Below are positions 12,265-20,081 of a stretch of 64,000 nt of DNA, piece after piece. Where the stretch lies: assembly GCA_009691045.1 (NCBI GenBank), contig SHWC01000002.1, forward strand, positions 27,389 to 91,388, given 5' to 3'. A model generated the notes under the pieces. The model saw only the letters and a program-made list of their open reading frames with translations. It was not told where the DNA came from and ran no database searches. The stretch's first letter is position 1. Every line of letters begins with the position of its first letter. A program made the position numbers and the translations under genes. Origin of the DNA: Alphaproteobacteria bacterium (GTDB taxonomy: Bacteria; Pseudomonadota; Alphaproteobacteria; UBA828).

Positions 12265-12420
12265 CTTCCCTCTCCGCCCTAGGGGGCGGAGAGGGTCAGG
12301 GAGAGGTGGGGGTTTGCCAAGGCCTGCCCTCATGACTCGCAGAATGTCGACCATCGATCCCCACCTCACCCGGCGCGCAGAGGCCCGCCACCCTCTCCGC
12401 CCCGCTGGCGGAGAGGGAAG
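12265..12420. repeat. Palindromic intergenic repeat, about 156 bp
   Basis: The element begins CTTCCCTCTCCGCC and ends with its exact reverse complement GGCGGAGAGGGAAG. Each end folds as its own hairpin around a second GGCGGAGAGGG or CCCTCTCCGCC arm. The inner flanks GAGGTGGGG (left) and CCCCACCTC (right) are also complementary, so the whole unit is one long imperfect palindrome. It fills the gap between fcl and the HAD phosphatase gene. Similar Pu/Py-rich palindromes are common intergenic repeats in proteobacteria; it holds no coding sequence. Confidence 0.8.
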
Positions 12421-12442
12421 CACGGCCGGAGACTAGGTCGAC

Positions 12443-13060
12443 ATGACCCAGCCCTTCCCCCTCGATCAATCGGGCCAATGGTGCGAGCTGCTGCGACCAC
12501 GCGCCGGCGCACCACGGCCTGCGATCTTTCTCGATCGCGATGGCACGCTGATCGAGCTTGTCGAATATTTATCCGCGCCCGAGAAAGTTCGTTTGATCGA
12601 ACCGGCAGTGGCGCTCATCCGCGCGGCCAATGCGCGCGATTGGCCCGTGGTGGTCATTACCAACCAATCGGGCATCGGACGCGGCCTTTATGGTTGGAAC
12701 GATTTCGCCGCCGTGCAGACCCGCTTGCTCACGCTTCTCGAAGCGGCTAATTGCGTGCTCGATGCCGTCATGGCCTGCCCGGCTTTGCCCGATTCGAACG
12801 CGCCGTGCCGCAAACCTAATCCCGGCATGTTGCTTAGTGCGGCGCGGCTCCTGCCGATCGATCTCGCCTCAAGCTGGATCGCGGGTGATTCGGCGATCGA
12901 TCTCGACGCCGGCAAGCGCGCCGACCTTCGCCACGGTTGGTTGGCGCCAACCGGTTATGGCCCGCGCGATGTTGATGACGCCCGCGCCCTTGTTGGCTCA
13001 GGCTTCGAGGCCGTCCTGTTGGAGCCGCTCTCGGGTCTGGCCGCGCGCCTCACGGGCTAA
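12443..13060 (+). CDS. HAD-IIIA phosphatase, GmhB-like (histidinol/heptose bisphosphate phosphatase family)
   Basis: A 205-residue HAD-superfamily phosphatase. Motif I is FLDRDGTLIELVEYL (nucleophile Asp in DxD), motif II is VVITNQSGIGRGLY, and motif IV is IAGDSAIDLDAGKRADLR. The CRKPNPGML segment is the hallmark of the D,D-heptose 1,7-bisphosphate phosphatase subgroup. The zinc loop of GmhB is altered: the region reads CPALPDSNAPCRKP, so the two Cys remain but the expected His is missing. Next to gmd-fcl it probably acts in sugar-nucleotide or LPS-core synthesis, but its substrate is uncertain. Its 3' end overlaps mmcB by 4 nt, tail to tail. Confidence 0.8.
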   Translation: MTQPFPLDQSGQWCELLRPRAGAPRPAIFLDRDGTLIELVEYLSAPEKVRLIEPAVALIRAANARDWPVVVITNQSGIGRGLYGWNDFAAVQTRLLTLLEAANCVLDAVMACPALPDSNAPCRKPNPGMLLSAARLLPIDLASSWIAGDSAIDLDAGKRADLRHGWLAPTGYGPRDVDDARALVGSGFEAVLLEPLSGLAARLTG

Positions 13061-13533
13061 CCGACCTCGTCGAACAGAAAGCGCAGCCGGTTGGCCGCGA
13101 TCCGGCCGAAACGCACCGATTGACGCCGGCGCAACCCGGCGGCCATGGGAACGAGCGGCGCCTCACGCGTGAGCACCGCGCCGAAGCGGTCGGCGATGAT
13201 GAGGCCGGTGTGGGGCGGCAAAACCTCACGCGGAAAATCGTCCCCGACCGCGAAATAGAACCGATCGCAATGCGCCACATAATCCGGCCATTTGAGATCG
13301 GCGCGAAAATCGGCGAGACCGGATTTGATTTCAACGATGATGAAACGGCCTTTGGCGCTCATCGCCATGACATCCGCCCGCCGGCCAACACCAAGCGGCG
13401 CCTCGCAAAGCGGTGTGTAGCCCATCGCATCCAACAGCCGGCAAACGCCACGGGCAAGGCCAGCCGCCGCCTCGCCCGGCGCGAAGGCGCGGCTGAGATC
13501 GAGAGCCAAGGCTTGGCGGTCATCGGCGGCCAT
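13057..13533 (-). CDS. mmcB: MmcB family DNA repair protein (PD-(D/E)XK-like nuclease fold)
   Basis: A protein of 158 residues from the ATG at 13533. The core has the pattern of an endonuclease-like fold: GVGRRADVMAM (Asp), then RFIIVEIKSGLADFRADLKW, giving the D...ExK signature, then PDYVAHCDRFYFAV. This matches the alphaproteobacterial MmcB family, part of the SOS and mutagenesis-associated gene set studied in Caulobacter. The open frame extends 106 codons further upstream, but that part has no family look and overlaps the divergent promoter region. No strong ribosome-binding site was found, so the start is moderately certain. Confidence 0.82.
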   Translation of the reverse strand: MAADDRQALALDLSRAFAPGEAAAGLARGVCRLLDAMGYTPLCEAPLGVGRRADVMAMSAKGRFIIVEIKSGLADFRADLKWPDYVAHCDRFYFAVGDDFPREVLPPHTGLIIADRFGAVLTREAPLVPMAAGLRRRQSVRFGRIAANRLRFLFDEVG

Positions 13534-13692
13534 GGCCCGATGTTCTGGAAAAGTTCTTGGCTCGTCAATGCTTTGGTGGATGTGTGCCCGGCGCAGCCCA
13601 GCCCGGCGACGTCGGTTAAGGCTTTGCTTAACGCTCTTCGGGCCTACTCCGGCTGTGAAAAACCCCGTTCTAGCCGGGCCGGCCCTACGCCC

Positions 13693-14973
13693 ATGACCGT
13701 CACCTGGACCGCCTTCAACCCTGCCGTACGCGTGGAGATCGATCTCCACGATTGTGCGATGCGGCTTGCCCGCCTGAATGACAAACATCAGCGCACGGCG
13801 ATCCATCTGCATCTCTCGAAATTGCAGCCGAGCCGGCGCCAAGAACACCATAAGCGCCTGGCGACCGCCGTGTTCGATTCGCTCCTAATGCGTTTTAAAT
13901 GTCGGCTGTTCCGCCTCGGCAGCGGCAATTTGGTGTTAGTCACAAAAAACACGCCGCAACCCGAAATCGACGCCCCGCTTACCACGCTCCGCGCCATGTT
14001 TGCCGACGACCCGCTGATCTACCACGACGCAACGGGCGGCGAAGGCTTCGCCACCACCTACAACGTCAGCGCCAATTCGCCAGCGTTTCTGACTCACTGC
14101 GAAGCGCTTCTGACCGAAGCCGAAACACGCACGCGCGGCCTGCCGTCATCGGTTCATGCACCCCTGATCAAACAAGACACCCGCGCGCTCGATATGCAGG
14201 GCTTGGCGCTGCTCGATGCCGCGCTCGCCACCACGTCGATCGCGCCATTCCTCCGTCAACAAGAAGTCGCCCTGATTTCGGCCGGCAGCGAGGTTGAAAC
14301 CGTCTTTACCGAACTCTACGTCTCGATTCCCGATCTTCAGCGCGCCCTCGCACCCAATGCCGATCTCGAGACCGATCCATGGATTTTGCTCGGCCTGATG
14401 CGCTCACTCGACCGACGGGTGCTGGCCTATTTGAACAGCGCCGAGGCGGCGCCATTGCCGCGTCCCGTCAGTATCAACCTTTGTCTATCGGGCCTCGGCA
14501 ATGAGACGATTGATGCGCTCATGCGCTTGCAGAGCCGCTATCGCGATTGGCGCACGATCATCGAAACGCCGCATCTCGAACCCTATGTCGATCTGGGCGG
14601 CTTCATGCAAAAGGCCACGCGCCTGCGCGAAATGGGCTTTCGGGTATGCCTGGATGGCTTTTGCCACAACACCTTGCCGCTGGTCGATCGCGAGCGGCTG
14701 AACGTCGATTTCCTGAAAATCCGCTGGAGCGCGGCACTCGAACGCGAAGGCATCGCGGCACCGCTTGAACGGCTGGCCGGCGCGGTCAAGCGAGCCGGCG
14801 CAGATCGTGTCGTGCTCTGCCGCTGCGATACGCCAGGCGCGCTCGCCTGGGGCCGCTCGATCGGCATCAAGATTTTTCAGGGTCGTTTCATCGACTTCTT
14901 GCATCACGGCGCGGCGGATCCACGCGAGAGCGAAACCACACCCACGCACAGCAGAAAAATCCAGACGTTCTGA
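13693..14973 (+). CDS. Degenerate EAL-domain-like protein
   Basis: A protein of 426 residues from ATG 13693; the open frame further upstream overlaps mmcB and is not family-like. The C-terminal 200 residues follow the outline of an EAL phosphodiesterase fold: PVSINLCLSGL, MGFRVCLDGFCHN, NVDFLKIRW, VKRAGADRVVLCRC and IGIKIFQGRFID. The catalytic residues are lost: there is no EAL/EVL signature, and the DDFG metal motif is replaced by DGFC. The N-terminal 200 residues (LHLSKLQPSRRQEHHKRLATAV onward) have no recognised catalytic motif. It is therefore probably a non-enzymatic c-di-GMP binding or protein-interaction module. It is convergent with regA. Confidence 0.65.
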   Translation: MTVTWTAFNPAVRVEIDLHDCAMRLARLNDKHQRTAIHLHLSKLQPSRRQEHHKRLATAVFDSLLMRFKCRLFRLGSGNLVLVTKNTPQPEIDAPLTTLRAMFADDPLIYHDATGGEGFATTYNVSANSPAFLTHCEALLTEAETRTRGLPSSVHAPLIKQDTRALDMQGLALLDAALATTSIAPFLRQQEVALISAGSEVETVFTELYVSIPDLQRALAPNADLETDPWILLGLMRSLDRRVLAYLNSAEAAPLPRPVSINLCLSGLGNETIDALMRLQSRYRDWRTIIETPHLEPYVDLGGFMQKATRLREMGFRVCLDGFCHNTLPLVDRERLNVDFLKIRWSAALEREGIAAPLERLAGAVKRAGADRVVLCRCDTPGALAWGRSIGIKIFQGRFIDFLHHGAADPRESETTPTHSRKIQTF

Positions 14974-14980
14974 CGCACGC

Positions 14981-15568
14981 TCATTCGTGCGGCGAGTGCT
15001 TGCTCAAGATTCGCTGTAGCGTCCGCCGATGCATGTTGAGCCGTCGGGCCGTTTCCGAAACATTGCGATCGCATTGCTCGAACACGCGCTGGATGTGTTC
15101 CCAGCGCACGCGATCGGCTGACATCGGGTGATCCGGCGGCGCCGGCAATTTGGTGCCGACCGCATTCAGCGCGCGGTCGATATCATCGGCATCGGCGGGT
15201 TTGGCGAGATAATCGATCGCACCGACCTTTACCGCGGCGACCGCCGTCGCGATATTGCCATAGCCGGTTAGCATGACAATTCGCATATCGGCGCGAACGC
15301 CGTGCAATTCACGCACAACCTCGAGTCCATTGCCGCCCGGCATGCGCAGATCGACCACCGCAAAAGCCGGCTTTAATTGCCGGGCGAGCGCCACGCCGCT
15401 TGCCACATCGGCTGCCGTCGAAACTCTATAGCCGCGCCGCTGCATGGCGGTTGCCAGGCGCTGGCGCAGCGTATCGTCATCATCGACGATCAACAGCGTG
15501 CGGGCCTCATTGCCGACCTTGATTTGCTCCACCGCACGATCCACCGTCACACCGCCTTGTAGGTTCAT
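14981..15568 (-). CDS. regA: Redox response regulator RegA/ActR/PrrA family
   Basis: A 195-residue response regulator. The receiver has an acidic pocket in LLIVDDDDTL, the phospho-acceptor Asp in FAVVDLRMPG, MLTGYG (Thr) and YLAKPAD (Lys). A Fis-type helix-turn-helix ends the protein (CDRNVSETARRLNMHRRTLQRIL), the characteristic RegA/ActR/PrrA DNA-binding segment, which is almost invariant in alphaproteobacteria. It globally controls oxidases, CO2/N2 fixation and other redox functions in relatives. It starts 7 nt after the regB stop, so the pair forms an operon. Confidence 0.94.
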   Translation of the reverse strand: MNLQGGVTVDRAVEQIKVGNEARTLLIVDDDDTLRQRLATAMQRRGYRVSTAADVASGVALARQLKPAFAVVDLRMPGGNGLEVVRELHGVRADMRIVMLTGYGNIATAVAAVKVGAIDYLAKPADADDIDRALNAVGTKLPAPPDHPMSADRVRWEHIQRVFEQCDRNVSETARRLNMHRRTLQRILSKHSPHE

Positions 15569-15575
15569 GGTCCTA

Positions 15576-16913
15576 TCATGCCGTAGGTTTCGGGGGGGAC
15601 AGTAACCTGCCTTCGGCCGCTAGGCTTTCAAGAACGGCGCGCGGCCAAGCGACCGAAACCTGCGCGCCGCCGCCCTGACGATTGCGGAAGATGATTTCCG
15701 CCCCGGTCCGCTCCAACAGGGTCTTGGCGATAAAGAGCCCGAGCCCAAGCCGCCCCGCCTCGCGCCGGGTCGAAACATAGGGCTCGCCGAGTTCGGCCAA
15801 GAGACCCGGCGGAAAACCCGGCCCGTCATCGAGCACATCGATCGTGACCTGCTTGTCATCCCATCCAACGTGCAACTCAACCACCACTCGACTGAACTCG
15901 ACCGCGTTTTCGACCAGATTGCCGAGCCCATGCATGATTTCGGCGCGCCTCGCCGTTTCAGGCTCGAGCGCCGTGGAATGGCCAAGAGCCTGAGGCAGAA
16001 TAACCACGCGCCGCTCGCGCGGGCGGTGCGGCGCGGCGGCGGCCTCGGCCAACGCGCTGACCGGCAGGCGCCCAAAGGGTGAATCGAGCGCGCCTTGGCT
16101 GAGACCCGAGAGCCGTCCCAAAATCTCGCGACAGCGCGCGGTCTGCTCGACCAAGAGACGCATATCATGCGCTAGCGGGCTGCCCGCCGGCAGTTCGCGC
16201 GCGATTTCCTTGGTGACCAGCAAAATGGTCGAGAGCGGCGTGCCCAATTCATGGGCCGCCGCGGCCGAGAGCGCGCCCAAGGCCGAGAGGCGCTGTTCCT
16301 TGGCGAGCGCCGATTGCAGCGCATCATAGGCATCGCTCATGCGTCGCGCCTCGGCCGACACACGAAAAATATAGGCCGCGATGAAAACCGTGCCGAGCAC
16401 CAGCGCCGCCCAGAGACCCGTCATATAGACCGGCGGCAGAACGAGCGGCGAGCCATCCCATGGCAAGGGCCAATGGAAAATCGCTACCAATGAAATGCAC
16501 ACGAGCGCGAGCGTGCACAACACGACCGTCGAGCGCAGGCTGAGAATGGTCGCCGCGACCGTGACCGGCACCACGAACAGCAACGCGAAGGGATTTTGCA
16601 AACCCCCGGTCAACGCCAGCAGCACCGAAAGTTGGATCACGTCATAGCCCAGATAGAGCGCCGCATCGGTATCGCCGAGCCGGGTTTGCGGCGGCCACAG
16701 CGCGGTGCTCAGCACATTAACGAGTGCTGAAAGCCCGACCGCGCCGAGCGTCAACAAAAGCGGCAATTCGAAGCCGAGCGAAAAATGCACCGCGAGCAGG
16801 CTGACCAATTGCCCGCTGATCGCGACCCAGCGAATCAGAATAAGCGTACGCAGGCGGATCGGTCCGCCCGGCGCGCGCGGGCTTCGAGTTTCGAGCCAAT
16901 TCGCGATTTCCAT
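15576..16913 (-). CDS. regB: Redox sensor histidine kinase RegB/ActS/PrrB family
   Basis: A 445-residue membrane histidine kinase with six N-terminal hydrophobic spans (about residues 25-185). It contains the ubiquinone-associated box GGLQNPFALLFVVPV. The H-box is AAAAHELGTPLSTILLV near residue 222. The redox-active Cys is found in EQTARCREILGRLSG. Then come the N-box (LGNLVENAVEFS), DDGPGFPPG and LGLGLFIAKTLLERTGA. These features identify RegB/PrrB/ActS rather than a generic kinase. It should phosphorylate the adjacent RegA in response to the respiratory quinone pool; the aa3 oxidase operon in this window is a plausible target. Confidence 0.94.
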   Translation of the reverse strand: MEIANWLETRSPRAPGGPIRLRTLILIRWVAISGQLVSLLAVHFSLGFELPLLLTLGAVGLSALVNVLSTALWPPQTRLGDTDAALYLGYDVIQLSVLLALTGGLQNPFALLFVVPVTVAATILSLRSTVVLCTLALVCISLVAIFHWPLPWDGSPLVLPPVYMTGLWAALVLGTVFIAAYIFRVSAEARRMSDAYDALQSALAKEQRLSALGALSAAAAHELGTPLSTILLVTKEIARELPAGSPLAHDMRLLVEQTARCREILGRLSGLSQGALDSPFGRLPVSALAEAAAAPHRPRERRVVILPQALGHSTALEPETARRAEIMHGLGNLVENAVEFSRVVVELHVGWDDKQVTIDVLDDGPGFPPGLLAELGEPYVSTRREAGRLGLGLFIAKTLLERTGAEIIFRNRQGGGAQVSVAWPRAVLESLAAEGRLLSPPKPTA

Positions 16914-17020
16914 GTGGTCTTATACCAAGTCGCGCGCCGCTTGACCCGTGGCGCACTGCACGTGCGCCGCGTTCAGCAAGTCTTTACCGGCGTGACCGCG
17001 CCACACAAATCTCCCTCTTT

Positions 17021-17099
17021 CGTCATTGCCGGGCCCGGACCCGGCAATCCAGTTCCTTTCTTCAAGACTGGATGGCCGGGTCTTCACCCGGCCATGACG
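17021..17099. repeat. Intergenic palindromic repeat with CGTCAT/ATGACG ends
   Basis: This 79-bp unit opens CGTCATTGCCGGGC and closes GCCATGACG. It contains two hairpins: TTGCCGGGCCCGGACCCGGC with its closing AA, and GGCCGGGTCTTCACCCGGCC. It lies between regB and the ABC ATPase gene. The same end signature occurs at 19119-19250. This type of GTCATTGCCGGG element is a familiar dispersed repeat in alphaproteobacterial genomes. Confidence 0.8.
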
Positions 17100-17157
17100 G
17101 CAGTGGGAGGCGCGTCATTCCCTGGCCCGACTCGGGGGCGTCGGGCGATACTCAAGC

Positions 17158-17898
17158 ATGACCTCAGACGTGATCGTGGCCGAATCCATCAGCAAGCGCT
17201 TCCGCGCCGTAACCGCGCTTGAGACCATGAGCCTCAGGATCGCGGGCGGAAAAACCACCGGCCTCTTGGGCGGCAATGGCGCGGGCAAGACCACCACCAT
17301 GGCGATTTTGCTCGGGCTCCTCCGGCCATCGAGCGGCCGGATTGAGATTTTCGGCCTCGAACTTGAACGGCATCGCTATGAGCTCCTGCCCCGCATGAAC
17401 TTCTCCTCGCCCTATGTCGATCTGCCCCATCGCCTGACCGCGCTTGAAAATCTGCGCGTCTACGCACGGCTCTATGGTGTCAGGCGGCCCGAGGTGCGCA
17501 TCGCCGAGCTGGCCGAGGCCCTCGATATCGGCGCGCTATTGCGCCGCCCGGTCGGCAAGCTCTCGGCCGGCCAACGCACCCGCATCGCGCTCGCCAAGGC
17601 GCTGATCAACCGCCCCGCGCTTTTGTTGCTCGACGAGCCGACCGCTTCGCTCGATCCCGATACGGCGGATTGGGTGCGCAGCTATCTCGAGCGCTATCGC
17701 ACCGAGTCCGGCGCCACCATTCTGCTCGCCTCGCACAACATGGCCGAGGTCGAGCGCCTGTGCGATGACGTGATCATGTTGAAGGCGGGCCGCCTGGTTG
17801 ATCGCGGCTCACCCACCGAGCTGATCGCGCGCTATGGCCGCCACACCATGGAAGAAGTGTTCCTCGATATCGCGCGTGAAGGCGCGCGGGCCCAATGA
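17158..17898 (+). CDS. ABC transporter ATP-binding protein (ABC-2 exporter type)
   Basis: A 246-residue ATPase with Walker A GGNGAGKTTTMAILLG, signature KLSAGQRTRIALAKAL, Walker B LLLLDEPTASLD and the H-loop LLASHNMAEVE. Regulation by a cofactor is not apparent. The sequence is of the drug/polysaccharide/lipid exporter class whose membrane partner is an ABC-2 permease, and such a gene follows at 18062. The substrate cannot be inferred. The two genes are separated by 163 nt of repeat DNA. Confidence 0.9.
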   Translation: MTSDVIVAESISKRFRAVTALETMSLRIAGGKTTGLLGGNGAGKTTTMAILLGLLRPSSGRIEIFGLELERHRYELLPRMNFSSPYVDLPHRLTALENLRVYARLYGVRRPEVRIAELAEALDIGALLRRPVGKLSAGQRTRIALAKALINRPALLLLDEPTASLDPDTADWVRSYLERYRTESGATILLASHNMAEVERLCDDVIMLKAGRLVDRGSPTELIARYGRHTMEEVFLDIAREGARAQ

Positions 17899-17916
17899 CC
17901 GATCGTCACACGATCG

Positions 17917-18024
17917 AATACCAAGTCTCGATGAGTTTGACTCATCGCGCTCCGCTAGCACGTGGCCCTCATCGAGACTTGGCCGGCGCGACCGCGCCGC
18001 GCCGCTCTTGCGGCGGAAGGCAAG
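17917..18024. repeat. Dispersed structured repeat, copy A
   Basis: It begins AATACCAAGTCTCGATGAG, whose CCAAGTCTCGATGAG arm is the exact reverse complement of CTCATCGAGACTTGG further on. It then runs into a 29-nt GC-rich core (17978-18006) identical to the one at 22700-22728. After the core both copies continue with a GCGGCG...CAAG segment. The repeat separates the ATPase and permease genes of one transporter. Confidence 0.75.
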
Positions 18025-18061
18025 CGTGCGGAGCACGCGCCCGGCGCGTGAGGGCGTCACG

Positions 18062-18898
18062 ATGATCGATCACGATCATCGTGACATAACAGACCTCCGA
18101 CGCACCGGTCCCTTGTCGCGAATCGGCGCGCTATCGCTGCGTCATCTTTATCTCTTGCGTGGCTCATGGCCGCGTTTGTTGGAGTTGATCTATTGGCCGA
18201 CCGTGCAGATGATTCTTTGGGGCCTGATCACCCAATTCCTGATGACGCAGAGCCTCTGGGTGCAGCAAGCGGGCGGCGCGCTGATCGCGGGCGTACTGCT
18301 ATGGGACGTGCTGTTTCGCGGTCAGCTCGGCTTCACGTTGATGTTTCTGGAAGAAATGTGGTCGCGCAATCTCGGCCATTTGTTCGTCAGCCCGATCCGC
18401 CCGATCGAGATCGTCATCACCTTCATGCTGATGAGCCTGATCCGCACGCTGATCGGCGTCGGCGGCGCCTCGATCATCGCGATCATCCTCTATCACTATT
18501 CGATTTTTGACATGGGCCCGGCGCTGATCGCGTTCTTTTTCGGTTTGATCGTGATGAGCTGGGCGCTCGGCATGCTGGTCACCGCGATGATCCTACGCTT
18601 CGGCCTCGGCGCCGAGAGCCTGGCATGGTTTTTGGTTTTCGCGCTGGCGCCGGTCAGTGGGGTTTATTATCCGATCAGCGTGTTGCCCGATTGGCTGCAA
18701 ACGCTGGCATTCGGTCTGCCCTCGGCCCATGTCTTCGAGGGCATGCGGGCGGTGCTGATCGATCATGTGGTGCGCTGGGATTTACTGCGCCACGTTCTGG
18801 TGCTCGATGCTGTCTATCTGATCATCGGTGGCGCGATCTTCCTCTTCTCCATCCGCATCGCCCGCCAACGCGGCCTCTTGCATCAGGTGGGGGAGTAG
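18062..18898 (+). CDS. ABC-2 type transporter permease
   Basis: A protein of 278 residues from ATG 18062, just downstream of repeat copy A. The longer open frame starts inside the ATPase gene and is translated repeat. Six membrane spans are visible (for example VQMILWGLITQFLM, VITFMLMSLIRTLIGVGGAS, ALIAFFFGLIVMSWALGMLV). The ABC-2 permease signature region LAWFLVFALAPVSGVYYPISVLP is followed by LPSAHVFEGMRAVL. It pairs with the preceding ATPase to form an export system of unknown substrate. Confidence 0.9.
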   Translation: MIDHDHRDITDLRRTGPLSRIGALSLRHLYLLRGSWPRLLELIYWPTVQMILWGLITQFLMTQSLWVQQAGGALIAGVLLWDVLFRGQLGFTLMFLEEMWSRNLGHLFVSPIRPIEIVITFMLMSLIRTLIGVGGASIIAIILYHYSIFDMGPALIAFFFGLIVMSWALGMLVTAMILRFGLGAESLAWFLVFALAPVSGVYYPISVLPDWLQTLAFGLPSAHVFEGMRAVLIDHVVRWDLLRHVLVLDAVYLIIGGAIFLFSIRIARQRGLLHQVGE

Positions 18899-19118
18899 CG
18901 CGTAGCGGATTGGCTCTGGCGTTGAGAACTCATTGACGCGCAATTCGAGCGCCGAAGACTGCTTTGAGCCCCGAACCAGCCGTCCTCCGCAAAGTCGCTT
19001 GATGTTTAGCGATGACCCGAAGCGAACGAAATTGCGCGGCCAGGTTCAGCAATTCTCCTTCGTCGGTCTCCCGCGGACTTCGAGCGGTCTCAAAGTTGAT
19101 AGAATCAATCCGGCTATT
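18899..19118. other. Intergenic stretch without recognised gene
   Basis: These 220 bp follow the permease gene. Short open frames on both strands show no motif, no good ribosome-binding site and no family resemblance. Composition is slightly less GC-rich than the flanking genes. It may be decayed coding sequence; nothing positive can be said. Confidence 0.4.
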
Positions 19119-19250
19119 GTCGTCATTCCGGCGGCTTAGGCGAGCCCGAGCGCCATCGGCGCTCGGATCCGAGCCTTGCCAGCCGGAATCCATGGTTGAG
19201 CCGCACTCTCTCGCGTCACGATGGATACCCGCTTTCGCGGGTATGACGAC
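19119..19250. repeat. Intergenic palindromic repeat with GTCGTCAT/ATGACGAC ends
   Basis: This 132-bp unit has perfect 8-bp terminal inverted repeats (GTCGTCAT at 19119, ATGACGAC ending at 19250). Internal complementary pairs include ATTCCGGC/GCCGGAAT and the hairpin ATACCCGCTTTCGCGGGTAT. It has the same end motif as the 17021-17099 element. Confidence 0.8.
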
Positions 19251-19369
19251 ATTGGGGATTGCATACAGCTAGGCCGCAACCGCCTTAGTGCGTCAGCGGG
19301 CCTGGCCAGGCTTGATACACTGCTCGTTGGAACCTAAGTGTCTTTCCTGCCAACCACGGATGAAAATTG

Positions 19370-20029
19370 ATGCCCGATTTCATCAGCGAGGACGATCTGA
19401 ACACGTTTGACGGATGGCTCAGATATCAGGGCGTCGACAAGGACACCGCCGAGCCGGACGCATTGGAGATGTGGAGGCGTCTCTTCGATGAGGGGAAGCG
19501 TCGCCCCAAGGTCGGACTAATGAAGATTCAGCGGGTTTCCGGCGGGCAAATATACGCGGTGGCGATCCAAGACGGAGCCGATCTGTGGCTGACTTTGTGG
19601 CTTCGTTGCTCGCCAAGGGGTGACGTATATATCTTGTTCCCGAGTGGCAATCGTGACCGGGAAGCACATGCGAGCTATCACGTCGATGGCACCTTCCACC
19701 AAAAAAGCGCCGGCCACGCCTCTTACAAAAAGAAACTTCAGCCCTTGACGCATGCATTCAGCAAGAGCGAACACCTGGGATTATATGGTGGTCACGGAAA
19801 AGGCACCGGGGCGGTCTGCGATCGATCAGCGTTTGATGGAGTGGTTATCGTTGAGCCTGGGATTTTGGGTCCAAGGAGTGGTTCAGTTGGGATTGACCTA
19901 GTGGAACCCAAGTATCTGCCCGAGTGGAACGAGGGCGAGGGCCAAAGATTTTATCTTCAAGCCCCTCATCGGAGAGACGTCTTTCCGCGAAATGGTCGTC
20001 CTTCGGTTGTGATCACGATTACGCGATGA
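19370..20029 (+). CDS. Hypothetical protein (orphan, unlike its neighbours)
   Basis: A soluble 219-residue protein I do not recognise. It opens MPDFISEDDLNTFDGWLRYQ and has an acidic N-terminal third. A mixed middle follows with LWLTLWLRCSPRGDVYILFP and the His-containing AHASYHVDGTFHQKSAGH; the C-terminus is beta-rich, ending PSVVITITR. There is no signal peptide or membrane span. Codon use and base composition look less GC-rich than the flanking operons, and the gene stands alone behind a repeat, which suggests acquisition. ATG 19370 is preferred over the TTG codon just before it. No function is proposed. Confidence 0.65.
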   Translation: MPDFISEDDLNTFDGWLRYQGVDKDTAEPDALEMWRRLFDEGKRRPKVGLMKIQRVSGGQIYAVAIQDGADLWLTLWLRCSPRGDVYILFPSGNRDREAHASYHVDGTFHQKSAGHASYKKKLQPLTHAFSKSEHLGLYGGHGKGTGAVCDRSAFDGVVIVEPGILGPRSGSVGIDLVEPKYLPEWNEGEGQRFYLQAPHRRDVFPRNGRPSVVITITR

Positions 20030-20081
20030 AGGCCTAACCAGACTCCGCATAGCGCTTTTTCTCGACGCGACAGAAATCGGA

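Noticed and set aside
13120..13692. 191-codon N-terminal extension of the EAL-like protein
   Set aside because: It is antisense to mmcB, rich in Arg/His and lacks a start signal; ATG 13693 gives a compact gene.
17834..18061. Fusion-like extension of the ABC permease into the ATPase gene
   Set aside because: The extra residues are translated repeat copy A; the membrane protein starts naturally at ATG 18062.
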